A program made the translations under genes and the position numbers. The notes beneath the pieces were generated by a model. It ran no database searches, had not been told where the DNA came from, and saw only the letters and a list, made by a program, of their open reading frames with translations. From positions 1,612,001-1,676,000 of the forward strand of contig NZ_CP011308.1 in the NCBI RefSeq assembly GCF_000987835.1: DNA of 64,000 nucleotides, written 5' to 3'. The DNA comes from Sulfurovum lithotrophicum (lineage in GTDB: Bacteria > Campylobacterota > Campylobacteria > Campylobacterales > Sulfurovaceae). This document shows positions 44,897-53,705 of the stretch, piece by piece (positions within the stretch are counted from its first letter, which is position 1; every line of letters begins with the position of its first letter).

Positions 44897-46039
44897 TTGT
44901 ATAAATACTTCCCATACAAAACCATGAACCATCATGAGATCCTGCTTTATGGTTTTCACTTTAGTTTTCTCTTTATCTTTATCCTCGCAGTGATCAGAGA
45001 TCTTCTCTTTGGAAACTACTTTAATGCCAGTATCAACTTCAGTGCCTTGGTTACGACTGCATTTAGCTACTATCTTTTACACTTCTGGTCCAAAAAAGAG
45101 CTTGCAAGCTATCTCATCATCGCTATAGCAGTCATCCCTCTTTATATCCTGATCTACTTTAACCACTTTGGCAACATGGTCATCATTTATGTTATTTTGC
45201 TCCCTCTAGCAACATTTTTTCTCATCCCTTTCAAAAAAGCACTCATTATCAACGGGTTTATCTATATACTGCTCATCGGTATATTGTACTATCTCTCTAT
45301 CGCACAACCTGAAACACCGATCATCAACAACCCTTTAGCCTTGATCAACATCGCTTTTGTCTCCATGCTCACTGTCTTTTTTGGTATCTTTTATCATCTG
45401 GCGATAGAATCTACGCTCTCCAGTCTTATCTACTCAAACAGCCAAAAAGACATCCTGCTTTGTGAAGTACACCATCGTGTCAAGAACAACCTCAATGTCG
45501 CCGCATCCATGCTGGGTCTACAAGCCCTACAGGAGTCTTCAGAGCTTCAACCTCACATACTCAAAAGCAAATCACGCATCGAAGCCATAGCCACGGTTCA
45601 TGAAATGCTCTACCGACAGGAGAGTTTTGACAAGGTACGCTTTTATGACTATGTCCTACGGCTTGAAAAACTCTTGGGGAAAGCCTACAAACACGATAAT
45701 ACCTATCAGTTTAACCTCAATGTAGACAGAGACCTTGCACTACCGCTGGATACTATGGTACAGCTGGGTCTAATACTCAATGAGATGATCACAAACTCAC
45801 TCAAATATGCCAAAAACCCACAAGGTCTGCAGATAGATATCTCTATGACCCAAACCTCAGAAGGCTATCTCTTCAACTATAAAGATAATGGCATAGAGTA
45901 CCTTGATACAGATCAAATGACCCAGCAAAAAGGTCTGGGCATGAGACTCATAGAACTCAGTACTCAACAGATAGAGGGTAGATTAGAGATATACTATATG
46001 AACGGATTATCTTATATCATAAGGATGGAAGATGCATAA
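44897..46039 (+). CDS. sensor histidine kinase, multi-helix membrane sensor and HisKA_2-type kinase
   Basis: 380 residues from a TTG start preceded by AGAAGG. The first ~165 residues hold about six membrane helices with short loops and no large periplasmic domain. The kinase part reads VHHRVKNNLNVAASMLGLQ (His near 192), KSKSRIEAIATVHEMLY, LNEMITNSLKYA and GLGMRLIEL. It is closely similar to the kinase domain of the divergent gene at 43207-44763. The response regulator gene overlaps its last eight bases. Confidence 0.93.
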   Translation: MYKYFPYKTMNHHEILLYGFHFSFLFIFILAVIRDLLFGNYFNASINFSALVTTAFSYYLLHFWSKKELASYLIIAIAVIPLYILIYFNHFGNMVIIYVILLPLATFFLIPFKKALIINGFIYILLIGILYYLSIAQPETPIINNPLALINIAFVSMLTVFFGIFYHLAIESTLSSLIYSNSQKDILLCEVHHRVKNNLNVAASMLGLQALQESSELQPHILKSKSRIEAIATVHEMLYRQESFDKVRFYDYVLRLEKLLGKAYKHDNTYQFNLNVDRDLALPLDTMVQLGLILNEMITNSLKYAKNPQGLQIDISMTQTSEGYLFNYKDNGIEYLDTDQMTQQKGLGMRLIELSTQQIEGRLEIYYMNGLSYIIRMEDA

Positions 46040-46733
46040 AATTGTAATCGTAGAAGATGAACTCATCGCTGCAGAGTACCTCAAACAAGTACTTCAGAAC
46101 AATCACTTTGAAGTACTTGCTGTCATAGACAAAGGAGAAAGGGCACTCAGGCGTATCCCCAAGCTCAATCCTGATATCGTACTGATGGATATTATGCTAA
46201 AAGACCACATCAGCGGCAGTGAAGTAGCCCTCTCACTCAAACACACTGCTCCGGATATCGCAGTGATCTTCCTCACTGCATACAGTGACGATGAGATGAT
46301 AGACTATGCGGTTGAGTCTAACAGTTACGGCTACATGATCAAACCGTATGACGAGACCAATATCCTCACCACACTCAAGATCACACTGGCACGCCTCAAA
46401 GAGAACAAACAGGAAAATACAGTACAAATGACCCAAAAAAAAAGATCCTCTGTCTATATCACGAAGTATCTCTATTTTGACATGGAGAAGAAACGGCTCT
46501 TTCAGCATAACAAAGAATTACCCCTAGGCAGTAAGTCTCTGGCGATACTTGAAACACTCTGCAAGCAGCCCAATGTCACGGTCTCGTCAGAACAACTCTC
46601 TCTGGCCGTTTGGGATGAGCCTAAAGAGAATAGAATGCTCCGTACACAAATTTCAAGACTCAAAAAAGAGATAGATGCTGATATCATCCAAAATGTCAAA
46701 GGTCTGGGATACAAAATTGTTTGTGAGGTCTAA
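46032..46733 (+). CDS. response regulator, receiver plus OmpR-type winged helix
   Basis: 233 residues. The receiver has the acidic pocket VEDELIAAEYL, phospho-acceptor Asp in IVLMDIMLKDH (about residue 52), IFLTAYSD and the Lys in YMIKPYDE. A ~20-residue linker containing an A9 run (46435-46443) leads to a winged helix (LPLGSKSLAILETL, LRTQISRLKKEID, IQNVKGLGYKI), so it should bind DNA. It is the partner of the kinase it overlaps. Its targets are unknown; the envelope genes that follow are candidates. Confidence 0.93.
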   Translation: MHKIVIVEDELIAAEYLKQVLQNNHFEVLAVIDKGERALRRIPKLNPDIVLMDIMLKDHISGSEVALSLKHTAPDIAVIFLTAYSDDEMIDYAVESNSYGYMIKPYDETNILTTLKITLARLKENKQENTVQMTQKKRSSVYITKYLYFDMEKKRLFQHNKELPLGSKSLAILETLCKQPNVTVSSEQLSLAVWDEPKENRMLRTQISRLKKEIDADIIQNVKGLGYKIVCEV

Positions 46734-46740
46734 AGGCTTT

Positions 46741-47679
46741 TTACTTCTTTGAATTTCGGATATGCATATTTGCTTCCTTAAGAAGCTCAGATATGACTGT
46801 TTGCATACTTCGTGACTCCTTATCTTTTACTGCCCATCCATTACTTTTTGTCATCATTGTTTCAGCCGTGTATATTTTTTTGTCTGACTCTATAATAAGT
46901 TGTATATGCTTTGTCCGTTTCACTGGAGCCAAAGAGAGTGTCAATATGAACATAAAAGCATTACCGGCATCGGTATCCCATCTACCTTCAATTAAAGTGA
47001 TCGAAAGAGGCTTTTTAAATGTATGTTCCTTTAACGCTTTCAAGAGATATCTCTGAACTAACTTGGCGTCTTCTTTGGTACCGCTTTTAGTTTTATAGAT
47101 AAAATTCAAAGATTTTGTTTTAAATGTATAGGTGGTATAGGCAGACTGATTGCTATCTGATACTTTATCTCTTTTTTGCTTACTCGTTCTCCTGTAATCT
47201 TTTGCATGAAAACTGATCTTTTTGATAAAGTATGGCAGTGTCTTTTTAAAAGATTCAGAGTTTATCAGTGCCAATACCTCTTGATTATTGGCATGTACTT
47301 TTTTTAATGGCACCAGTGAACGAGAAAGGCTCTTCCATTCGCTTTTTGTCTGTAACATACCTACTCTCCAACCATGACACTTTTCACATTTTTTCTGATT
47401 GAGATAGGCTATCTGCTCCTCTGTATTATTGGCGAAGAAATCTACATAGTCAGATACCTCATCTTTACTGTAGCTGTCACTCTGAATATACTTGACTACA
47501 TCCAGATTATTTTTATGTATCTCTTTGAGTGCTTCTCCACCATCCATCATCAAATGTTTCCACTCCTTCTTAGACTTCAAATGTGAAAGTTGTATTTTCC
47601 CCTTATGACATGAGCTACAATACTCACCACTTGATGCGATCAGGACCACAGGTAACATTAACAGATAAACCAGTTTCAT
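46741..47679 (-). CDS. periplasmic c-type cytochrome with two CxxCH motifs
   Basis: 312 residues with a signal peptide (LVYLLMLPVVLIASSG). Two heme-binding motifs are present: CSSCH at residues 21-25 and CEKCH near residue 99. Each is followed by a similar helical stretch (SKKEWKHLMMDGG and TKSEWKSLSRSLV), so the N-terminal half is a duplicated mini-cytochrome. The C-terminal ~130 residues (KSLNFIYKTKSGTKEDAKL onward) form an alpha/beta domain I do not recognise. It probably carries electrons in the periplasm. Confidence 0.8.
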   Translation of the reverse strand: MKLVYLLMLPVVLIASSGEYCSSCHKGKIQLSHLKSKKEWKHLMMDGGEALKEIHKNNLDVVKYIQSDSYSKDEVSDYVDFFANNTEEQIAYLNQKKCEKCHGWRVGMLQTKSEWKSLSRSLVPLKKVHANNQEVLALINSESFKKTLPYFIKKISFHAKDYRRTSKQKRDKVSDSNQSAYTTYTFKTKSLNFIYKTKSGTKEDAKLVQRYLLKALKEHTFKKPLSITLIEGRWDTDAGNAFMFILTLSLAPVKRTKHIQLIIESDKKIYTAETMMTKSNGWAVKDKESRSMQTVISELLKEANMHIRNSKK

Positions 47680-47710
47680 TTTTTCTCCTTTTTTATATAT
47701 CTACAACTTA

Positions 47711-49699
47711 CTACCATGAACTACCGCTGCCTCCGCCAGCACCACCAAAAGAACTACTTCCAGAAGAACTTCCCGTGCTATTACTTGACAACCCCATAAC
47801 TCCCGTGTTGCTACTGTTTATGTGGTTTCGTAGCATATCACTGCGCAGCAGAGACTTCATCAACGTATTACATTTCTGTTTGGCTAAAGGTATGTTCATG
47901 ATATCATACATCTTCAACCAGTGTATCACCTGACCAAAAAGGATCGCATAAGGAAGCATCTTCTCCATATAGTCAGGATCCTCTTTCAGTCTTCTTTCTA
48001 TCTCATCCTCTTTCACAGATTTTAGAAATATCTCCAAGCCCTTAAGCTCTCTGAGAATATCTGTACCTTTTTGCGTATAGCATCCCAACTTCCACATAAA
48101 CGTTATAGAGAAGATGATTAGAAGTACCATCACTGTGATATAACTGCTTACAACATCCATCACCCCCATACCGTTTTGCCTTGGAAACATCCCAAGCTCC
48201 ATCAGCACAGCCCATATACCTATACCTGCAAATAAAAGTGCTATTTTCACCCTAGAAGAGAGATTGAAAAAAAAGACCACGATCCAGGGCAACAAAGCAC
48301 TAAAAACACAAAAGACTATATAGCTCACCTCTTCTCCTCCATAGTCTGTGTTCATAGCAATCACGACAGAGAAAACAAAGATCGGGACAAATACTGCAAA
48401 TATTATTCGGATACTTCGTTGTCTTATTTTTCTGAGATCTCCTACTGTATAGCCTTGTTTTTTTGCCCAGCCATACAATGCGTTATAGATAGCGGATATT
48501 TTTGTAAAAAGTGTATGATATTCTGAAACAGTAGCCTTCTTTGGAGAGAAGTATGCTTTGCTGTCAAACAGTGCATCGAGTAGTTGCCACTGGTCATCAC
48601 TAAGTGATCCTCTCTCCTTGGCTACCCTTCGAAGTATGATATCCTCACTTTCCTCTTCTATCTCTATATACCCAAGGTATGCGAGTTCCAGTATCGCAGC
48701 ATAAAGATCATCTTCATCAAGGTTTTTATCAAAAAGCAGCCCCATTTGGAATACTGAAAGGTTCCGAGGGGCATTATAACGAACCATAATACTTCTGGTA
48801 TCTTTTTTGAGTCCCAGAGCATCTCTTTTCAGCCATACGAGACCCAACAACAGCAAAAATACTATCCAGCTCCACACTCCAAACTCTTCCCTTCTCTCCT
48901 CTCGAAAGATCCTCTCTTTTACAAGCTTGTCCCTGTATGCTTCATCTGCCTTCTTCTCTTCTTCCCTTTTTTGAGCCAACGCTTCAAGATGCCTCCTGCC
49001 CTTTTCTATCTTCAATACTGTATCCTGCCCTAGCACACCTCTGGGAAATACTATCTTCACGGAAGCTCTCTTTTGATTGGCGTTGATCTGCAAGTAATGT
49101 TCATCTATCCATATATACTCATCAGACTTTGCAGGAGAGACAACGACTAGGTTGTTTTTATGAAGCTTTGAGGGCAAGAAAAGGTTTACTTCTGTCTGCA
49201 AGACAGGTACTCTCCATCCATCCCCTACTGCATTCCAGTGCAACTGATCTTTATCGGCTTGAAAGGATGAAGGCATAATGGCATTACGACAACGATACTG
49301 TATGGTATAGTGTCTTTGATCCGATACTCTTTTATCTTTTGAACCGATTTTGATAAAAATGACTTCTTTACCTGAAGAGCTGCTAAGCTTCTTCATCCAT
49401 GCTACCTCTTTCGCATCCATCGTGACTTCAAAATCTTCCAGCTGCACATCAACATCTACTCCCCACTTCACACCATTAACATCACCAAATGTATATGCGT
49501 GTGTAGGTATCTCTCTATAGATACCATGCTTTTGTGTCTCTTTAAAGTCATACAAGATAGACTCCGTCACCACAAACTCACCACTTGGCTCTAGTGTAAC
49601 ATTAACCTCAAAGTGTTCTATATGCTCAGCGAACAGACCCGTACCAAGAAATATCCAAAAGGTGAAAATAAGATTCCGAATCAAATTGGGTGACTGCAT
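47711..49699 (-). CDS. DUF2207 family membrane protein
   Basis: 662 residues. A signal sequence is followed by a ~230-residue extracellular domain (HFEVNVTLEPSGEFVVTESI, KHGIYREIP) typical of DUF2207. A membrane helix at about 276-292 precedes a cytoplasmic winged-helix-like part, then several helices (about 445-545). The C-terminus is low-complexity Ser/Gly ending SSFGGAGGGSGSSW, a tail shared by many DUF2207 and TPM proteins. Function is unknown. The Hcp-like gene ends 13 bases upstream, suggesting one operon. Confidence 0.87.
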   Translation of the reverse strand: MQSPNLIRNLIFTFWIFLGTGLFAEHIEHFEVNVTLEPSGEFVVTESILYDFKETQKHGIYREIPTHAYTFGDVNGVKWGVDVDVQLEDFEVTMDAKEVAWMKKLSSSSGKEVIFIKIGSKDKRVSDQRHYTIQYRCRNAIMPSSFQADKDQLHWNAVGDGWRVPVLQTEVNLFLPSKLHKNNLVVVSPAKSDEYIWIDEHYLQINANQKRASVKIVFPRGVLGQDTVLKIEKGRRHLEALAQKREEEKKADEAYRDKLVKERIFREERREEFGVWSWIVFLLLLGLVWLKRDALGLKKDTRSIMVRYNAPRNLSVFQMGLLFDKNLDEDDLYAAILELAYLGYIEIEEESEDIILRRVAKERGSLSDDQWQLLDALFDSKAYFSPKKATVSEYHTLFTKISAIYNALYGWAKKQGYTVGDLRKIRQRSIRIIFAVFVPIFVFSVVIAMNTDYGGEEVSYIVFCVFSALLPWIVVFFFNLSSRVKIALLFAGIGIWAVLMELGMFPRQNGMGVMDVVSSYITVMVLLIIFSITFMWKLGCYTQKGTDILRELKGLEIFLKSVKEDEIERRLKEDPDYMEKMLPYAILFGQVIHWLKMYDIMNIPLAKQKCNTLMKSLLRSDMLRNHINSSNTGVMGLSSNSTGSSSGSSSFGGAGGGSGSSW

Positions 49700-49712
49700 C
49701 TTACTCTTCCCA

Positions 49713-50639
49713 TCACTGCCCCTTTATCAACCTATAGTTCCGGCACGATGGCTCATATCCACTCTCACACGCTTTTTTGAACAGAGACAACGCTTTGGGT
49801 ACATCTACTTTAAGAGAAATACCTGTGTAATAGAGCAGTGCAAGATTGTACTGTCCCTGAGGATCACCATAGTCACTGGCTATACGGTAGTAGGGTACAG
49901 CCTTGGCATAACTTCTTTTTACACCCAACCCTTTTTCATACATAAAGCCCAGATTTGAACACCCTTGCGGGTAGGCACAGTTGCAAGCTTTTTCATACAG
50001 AGTGATCGCCTTTTGGTAGTCTTTTGTCAGTCCGTTTCCATACTGATACATGACACCCAAGTTACTGCACGCCACCATATCTCCGCCACTACACCCCTTA
50101 ACATAAGGCTCAATGGCTTTTTGATAGTTACGAACCCTACTTGACCCTTGATGGTAAAAAACACCTAGGTTTCGACACCCTATAGAGAGGTTATGGTCAC
50201 AGGCTAGTTTAGCAAGTCTGATAGCCCGCACCTCATCCTTTTTTACCCCATTACCATTGCTATACATCAGTGCAAGGTTACTACACCCGGGATAACTCTT
50301 CTGCTTACACCCTTTGGCAAAAAAATACGCTGCTCTCTTCATATGTTTCTTGATACCCGCGTTACCCTCATAAAATATCAGACCAAGATCCGTACACCCA
50401 TCTGCATAACCAAGCATACAGGACTTAGCACACAGCTCTGCAGCATTCAGATACTCTTTTTTGACTTTGGCACTGCTCTGAAAGTGTATAGCAAGCTCAT
50501 AACAACCCTTAGAATCATTGTTCTCGCAAGCGATCTTATTTGCCTCAACGCTATCAGCAGAGAGTAGTAGTGGAGCTATCATCAGAAGAAAAAACAGTAC
50601 CTGTTTCATCATTAACATAACTACCAACCATTTTTTCAT
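49713..50639 (-). CDS. secreted Sel1-repeat, cysteine-rich protein (Hcp-like)
   Basis: 308 residues with a signal peptide (VLFFLLMIAPLLLSA). The mature part is a series of 36-residue Sel1 repeats, each with a pair of cysteines eight residues apart (for example CAKSCMLGYADGCTDLG and CKQKSYPGCSNLALMYSNG). This matches Helicobacter cysteine-rich proteins (Hcp), which are disulfide-pinned solenoids in the periplasm or medium. Some bind beta-lactams, but their true role is unclear. It precedes the DUF2207 gene. Confidence 0.88.
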   Translation of the reverse strand: MKKWLVVMLMMKQVLFFLLMIAPLLLSADSVEANKIACENNDSKGCYELAIHFQSSAKVKKEYLNAAELCAKSCMLGYADGCTDLGLIFYEGNAGIKKHMKRAAYFFAKGCKQKSYPGCSNLALMYSNGNGVKKDEVRAIRLAKLACDHNLSIGCRNLGVFYHQGSSRVRNYQKAIEPYVKGCSGGDMVACSNLGVMYQYGNGLTKDYQKAITLYEKACNCAYPQGCSNLGFMYEKGLGVKRSYAKAVPYYRIASDYGDPQGQYNLALLYYTGISLKVDVPKALSLFKKACESGYEPSCRNYRLIKGQ

Positions 50640-50730
50640 CTTCTTCTCTCCTTTTATCTACCTACTTGAGGTGCCATCCTAGATAATCATTCTATCTATC
50701 TTATAAACATATCAAGATACTTCCTCTCAC

Positions 50731-51201
50731 TCACAGACTACCTACATAGCTCAATTTTACTTCATTTGTACCCTCTTTAAAAAAGAGTACCAACGATGCA
50801 GGAAGCCCTTGACTGGATGATTTTTTTGCGATCCAAAGCTTATACTCCACACCCTTATCATACGTCCCTACACTTGGATGCCCTATCTCTGTGGTTTTCA
50901 GCTTCTGTATACATGTTACTTTGACAGGGTAGGCATAATGTTTTGCATTACTCTGTGCTTTTTTAAACTGATATCGATAGGTATCACTGTCCAGACTTGC
51001 CTTATCCCTATTCAGAAGAGACTTATGCATCAGTTGCACTACCATTTTGGCACTCTTCTCATAACTGTTGTTTTGCATCGTTTGGATAAAAATATTTATG
51101 ATCTCTATGGCTTGTTTTTCCAATGTTTTTGGCATGCTATCTCCTGCATTCACACTCATTGCCAATAATGCCCAGACTAACATATATTTAACACTATTCA
51201 T
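50731..51201 (-). CDS. secreted protein of unknown function
   Basis: I use the ATG at 51201 (MNSVKYMLVWALLAMSVNAG), which gives a signal peptide; the ATG at 51279 adds 26 unlikely residues. The 156-residue protein has a helical start (LEKQAIEIINIFIQTMQNNS) and ends in beta strands (LPASLVLFFKEGTNEVKLSY). No family recognised. It lies in a run of minus-strand secreted proteins. Confidence 0.65.
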   Translation of the reverse strand: MNSVKYMLVWALLAMSVNAGDSMPKTLEKQAIEIINIFIQTMQNNSYEKSAKMVVQLMHKSLLNRDKASLDSDTYRYQFKKAQSNAKHYAYPVKVTCIQKLKTTEIGHPSVGTYDKGVEYKLWIAKKSSSQGLPASLVLFFKEGTNEVKLSYVGSL

Positions 51202-51313
51202 TTCATTTTCTTTTTTTTGATAAAGTTCTTTCAGTTGATGTGAGCTGCCAAAATGTACTCTGTGCACAGCGTGATACAAATGAAAATAAAAAACCTAATA
51301 GATACTTCATGAA

Positions 51314-52099
51314 TCACTCCTCTCTGACAATTATCTCTTCAAACACAAGATCATTCATCTTCACCCAGTACCTAAAATCTCTCTTTTTGCCTCTATAAAG
51401 TACTTTGATCCATGTATGTCCTTCACTACTCACCATATCCAGAACTTTACTGATCTTATCACCTTGAATGAGATAACTTTTGAGTCTTTTACCGTCCCAA
51501 CCGTCATAAAAGTAGGCTTTCTTGACTTTGACCTTCACATTATGGGCGCTATAATCTGTTAGCATATTACCTTCTTCTTCATCTGGCCACGAAGTACTGG
51601 CACTTAAAAACAGAAATGCTCTTCCCTCTTTATCTATCTGATAATAGTCATGAAAATACCCCGTACCACTCTTCATCGGTGCATGCAGTACCTCTGTATT
51701 GCCTATAATAGTCAGGTTGGACACATTGCTAAAGTATTTATGAAACTGAGCCTTTTTAGGATCATAAAAATAGTAATCAGCAAAGACATTGAGTCCACCA
51801 TAACCAACACCTACAATTACGCCGATATCGGCATACCCATCAAAGTTAAGATCTTCAAAAAACAAACTCTCAGAGATATCAGAGACAAATTTCTTATAGT
51901 CCATAAAGTCTTCAGAGATATCAGGCAACACAATCCGCTTCTTGCCTATCTCTACAGCTATATGTTGTGTATCCCAGTTTACATATGCAGTGGCTTTTTT
52001 ATCTTTGGTAAGGTTGAAGTCATATGCTGTAGTATTTATATCACTACCAGCATACACCATACTCACAAGAAATAAAACACTCAAAAATAACTTTTTCAT
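51314..52099 (-). CDS. secreted protein with a calcium-binding-like repeat (XAC2610/FG-GAP-like)
   Basis: Start at 52099 (MKKLFLSVLFLVSMVYAG), whose A is shared with the TGA of the upstream gene; the ATG at 52111 is four codons longer. The 261-residue protein has a signal peptide and LFFEDLNFDGYADIGVIVG, a DxNxDGxxD loop found in VCBS/FG-GAP and XAC2610-like proteins. The C-terminal SSEGHTWIKVLYRGKKRDF looks like a small SH3-type module. Function unknown. Translation is coupled to the upstream gene. Confidence 0.7.
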   Translation of the reverse strand: MKKLFLSVLFLVSMVYAGSDINTTAYDFNLTKDKKATAYVNWDTQHIAVEIGKKRIVLPDISEDFMDYKKFVSDISESLFFEDLNFDGYADIGVIVGVGYGGLNVFADYYFYDPKKAQFHKYFSNVSNLTIIGNTEVLHAPMKSGTGYFHDYYQIDKEGRAFLFLSASTSWPDEEEGNMLTDYSAHNVKVKVKKAYFYDGWDGKRLKSYLIQGDKISKVLDMVSSEGHTWIKVLYRGKKRDFRYWVKMNDLVFEEIIVREE

Positions 52100-52542
52100 C
52101 AGTGTATACACCCCATATAGACAGTGGTACGCTTCACGTAGGCATCTGGTACATAGTGTCGTATACGATTAAGAAGGCTTTTATCCACCTTCTCACCACT
52201 TGCTGCTACTACAATGTAATACCCTTTGGTAAATTCCTCATACGCATCAGAGGGCTCTACACTCAGATAGACACCATCATCATACCTCCCTCTGGCAATA
52301 TAACAGGGATACGCATAGCCATTTTCATCACACTCTGCACGGGGATGCGAGATCATGATCTCTTCATTGTACTTCAAAGCTCTCAGATCAAGCCTCACCC
52401 CACTCTTTTTTGCCAACTTTTGAGCAAACTCTTTTGCTTCACTATAGCTTTTTGTAGACTTAACGATAAATATTGACTTGATAACACTCTGCTGGGCGAT
52501 CATATCTTCCACACCATACAGCTGACCAAAAGAGAGTACCAT
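52099..52542 (-). CDS. secreted protein of unknown function, start codon uncertain (AUA?)
   Basis: From the first ATG (52542) the protein has 147 residues. The frame is open further up, and MKRIWKIWIAMVLSFGQLYG would be a proper signal peptide if the ATA at 52572 were the start; AAGGAG lies six bases before that ATA. The mature part has a SPOR-like feel (SIFIVKSTKSYSEAKEFAQK) and a cysteine pair in CDENGYAYPC. No family recognised. The stop overlaps the next gene's ATG (TGATG). Confidence 0.65.
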   Translation of the reverse strand: MVLSFGQLYGVEDMIAQQSVIKSIFIVKSTKSYSEAKEFAQKLAKKSGVRLDLRALKYNEEIMISHPRAECDENGYAYPCYIARGRYDDGVYLSVEPSDAYEEFTKGYYIVVAASGEKVDKSLLNRIRHYVPDAYVKRTTVYMGCIH

Positions 52543-52584
52543 TGCTATCCATATCTTCCAAATTCGTTTTATCTCACACTCCTT

Positions 52585-52688
52585 TTATAACTTTGACTCA
52601 GAATTCCGACATCTATCAAAAGCAGCCTTCCGATAAAATAGACCTTTGCTTCCGCACGCTCTTCGCCCCAGTAGAGCCCTATAGACAC
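52585..52688 (-). pseudogene. possible coding remnant between two secreted-protein genes
   Basis: A minus-strand frame, open from GTG at 52688 and further upstream, reads SIGLYWGEERAEAKVYFIGR and ends at TAA just before the AAGGAG of the next gene. The stretch is richer in GC than its surroundings and has a codon-like pattern, but no ribosome site precedes the GTG. It could be the 3' end of a lost gene. It fills the otherwise empty 52573-52726 gap. Confidence 0.35.
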
Positions 52689-52726
52689 AGTATCTGTCTC
52701 ATTTGAACCCGAATTATAAAGTAAAA

Positions 52727-52993
52727 TCAATACCCGCTTAAGCTTCTTGAAGCATTGCCGTTTTCATCATAACACTTACCACTGTTTGAGTGACATTTTG
52801 AAGAAGAAGATTTGATATTACCACAGTTTCCCTCTTGGTTATCACAGATCTTTTTTGCTTCTTTTCTAGCACTTGAACTGTCACCTGCTACACAAACACC
52901 TACACCGCTTTTGTCTGAAAAAGTAAAACATTTAGCCTCTGCTCCTGCACCCATTGCCAACACCAAAAGTGTTCCTACTACGATATGTTTCAT
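52727..52993 (-). CDS. small secreted cysteine-rich protein
   Basis: 88 residues. A signal peptide (VGTLLVLAMGAGAEA, cleavage near 20) is followed by a 68-residue mature peptide with six cysteines and many Ser, Lys and Asn (CFTFSDKSGVGVCVAG, CDNQEGNCGN, CHSNSGKCYDENG). Six cysteines suggest three disulfides. No family recognised. An AAAAGGA site precedes the ATG, so expression is credible despite its size. Confidence 0.65.
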   Translation of the reverse strand: MKHIVVGTLLVLAMGAGAEAKCFTFSDKSGVGVCVAGDSSSARKEAKKICDNQEGNCGNIKSSSSKCHSNSGKCYDENGNASRSLSGY

Positions 52994-53056
52994 TTAAATC
53001 CTTTTTTATTTAGATACATATATTATAGACTCAAAGTGTGTCATAAACGTATCACA

Positions 53057-53695
53057 CTACTTTTTAGGTTTTTTACTGAAACACCGCATCAATGCAGCAC
53101 GCGTAGAAGATTCATCCGGGTATTTTCCAAAATGTTTTTTACCGTTACTCTGGCACGATGAGATACTGCGTTCACAAGAGTAGTACTGCTTTTCATCTTT
53201 ACTCCCGTAGCAGATATAATTACCCTGTTTTACCTCATCAGGACAGGCTATTTTTTTTCCTTCTATCCATACTTTTTCATCTTTTGGACGAAGATCAAGC
53301 AGTGTCACAGGACCACCCAAACCATTGCCATAGTCTCTTACTTCACTGTAATTGACAAACTCAAGCATCAAACGATTTTTCTTATCCAGCCATACTTGAC
53401 CCGAATCACACTCACCGCTACAGTAGTATCTTCCTTTCTCTGCTTCACAGTCAAGATGATGATTTTGATATATTTTTCCTGCTGCTTTTACTGCCACTCC
53501 AACATAATTTTGAAAATTCTTTTTCCTAATCTTAGGAAGCTTTACCACGTAAACTGCCTCTATAGACTTCACTGAAGATTTACTCTCACCAGATGCTATA
53601 AAGTGTTGTGGATCATAACTATAACACTGCAGTTCTTCTGCATAAAGCACCCCTATCATCATACCTATCCATAAAAATACGATAAAATTTTTCAC
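53057..53695 (-). CDS. secreted cysteine-containing protein of unknown function
   Basis: 212 residues with a signal peptide (FIVFLWIGMMIGVLYAE). The mature part contains several Cys pairs (HLDCEAEKGRYYCSGECDSG, CPDEVKQGNYICYGS, YYSCERSISSCQ), so it is probably disulfide-bonded in the periplasm. Strands dominate the first half. No family recognised. It follows the 5'-nucleotidase-like gene after ten bases and is likely co-transcribed with it. Confidence 0.65.
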   Translation of the reverse strand: MKNFIVFLWIGMMIGVLYAEELQCYSYDPQHFIASGESKSSVKSIEAVYVVKLPKIRKKNFQNYVGVAVKAAGKIYQNHHLDCEAEKGRYYCSGECDSGQVWLDKKNRLMLEFVNYSEVRDYGNGLGGPVTLLDLRPKDEKVWIEGKKIACPDEVKQGNYICYGSKDEKQYYSCERSISSCQSNGKKHFGKYPDESSTRAALMRCFSKKPKK

Positions 53696-53705
53696 CTTTT
53701 ACTCC

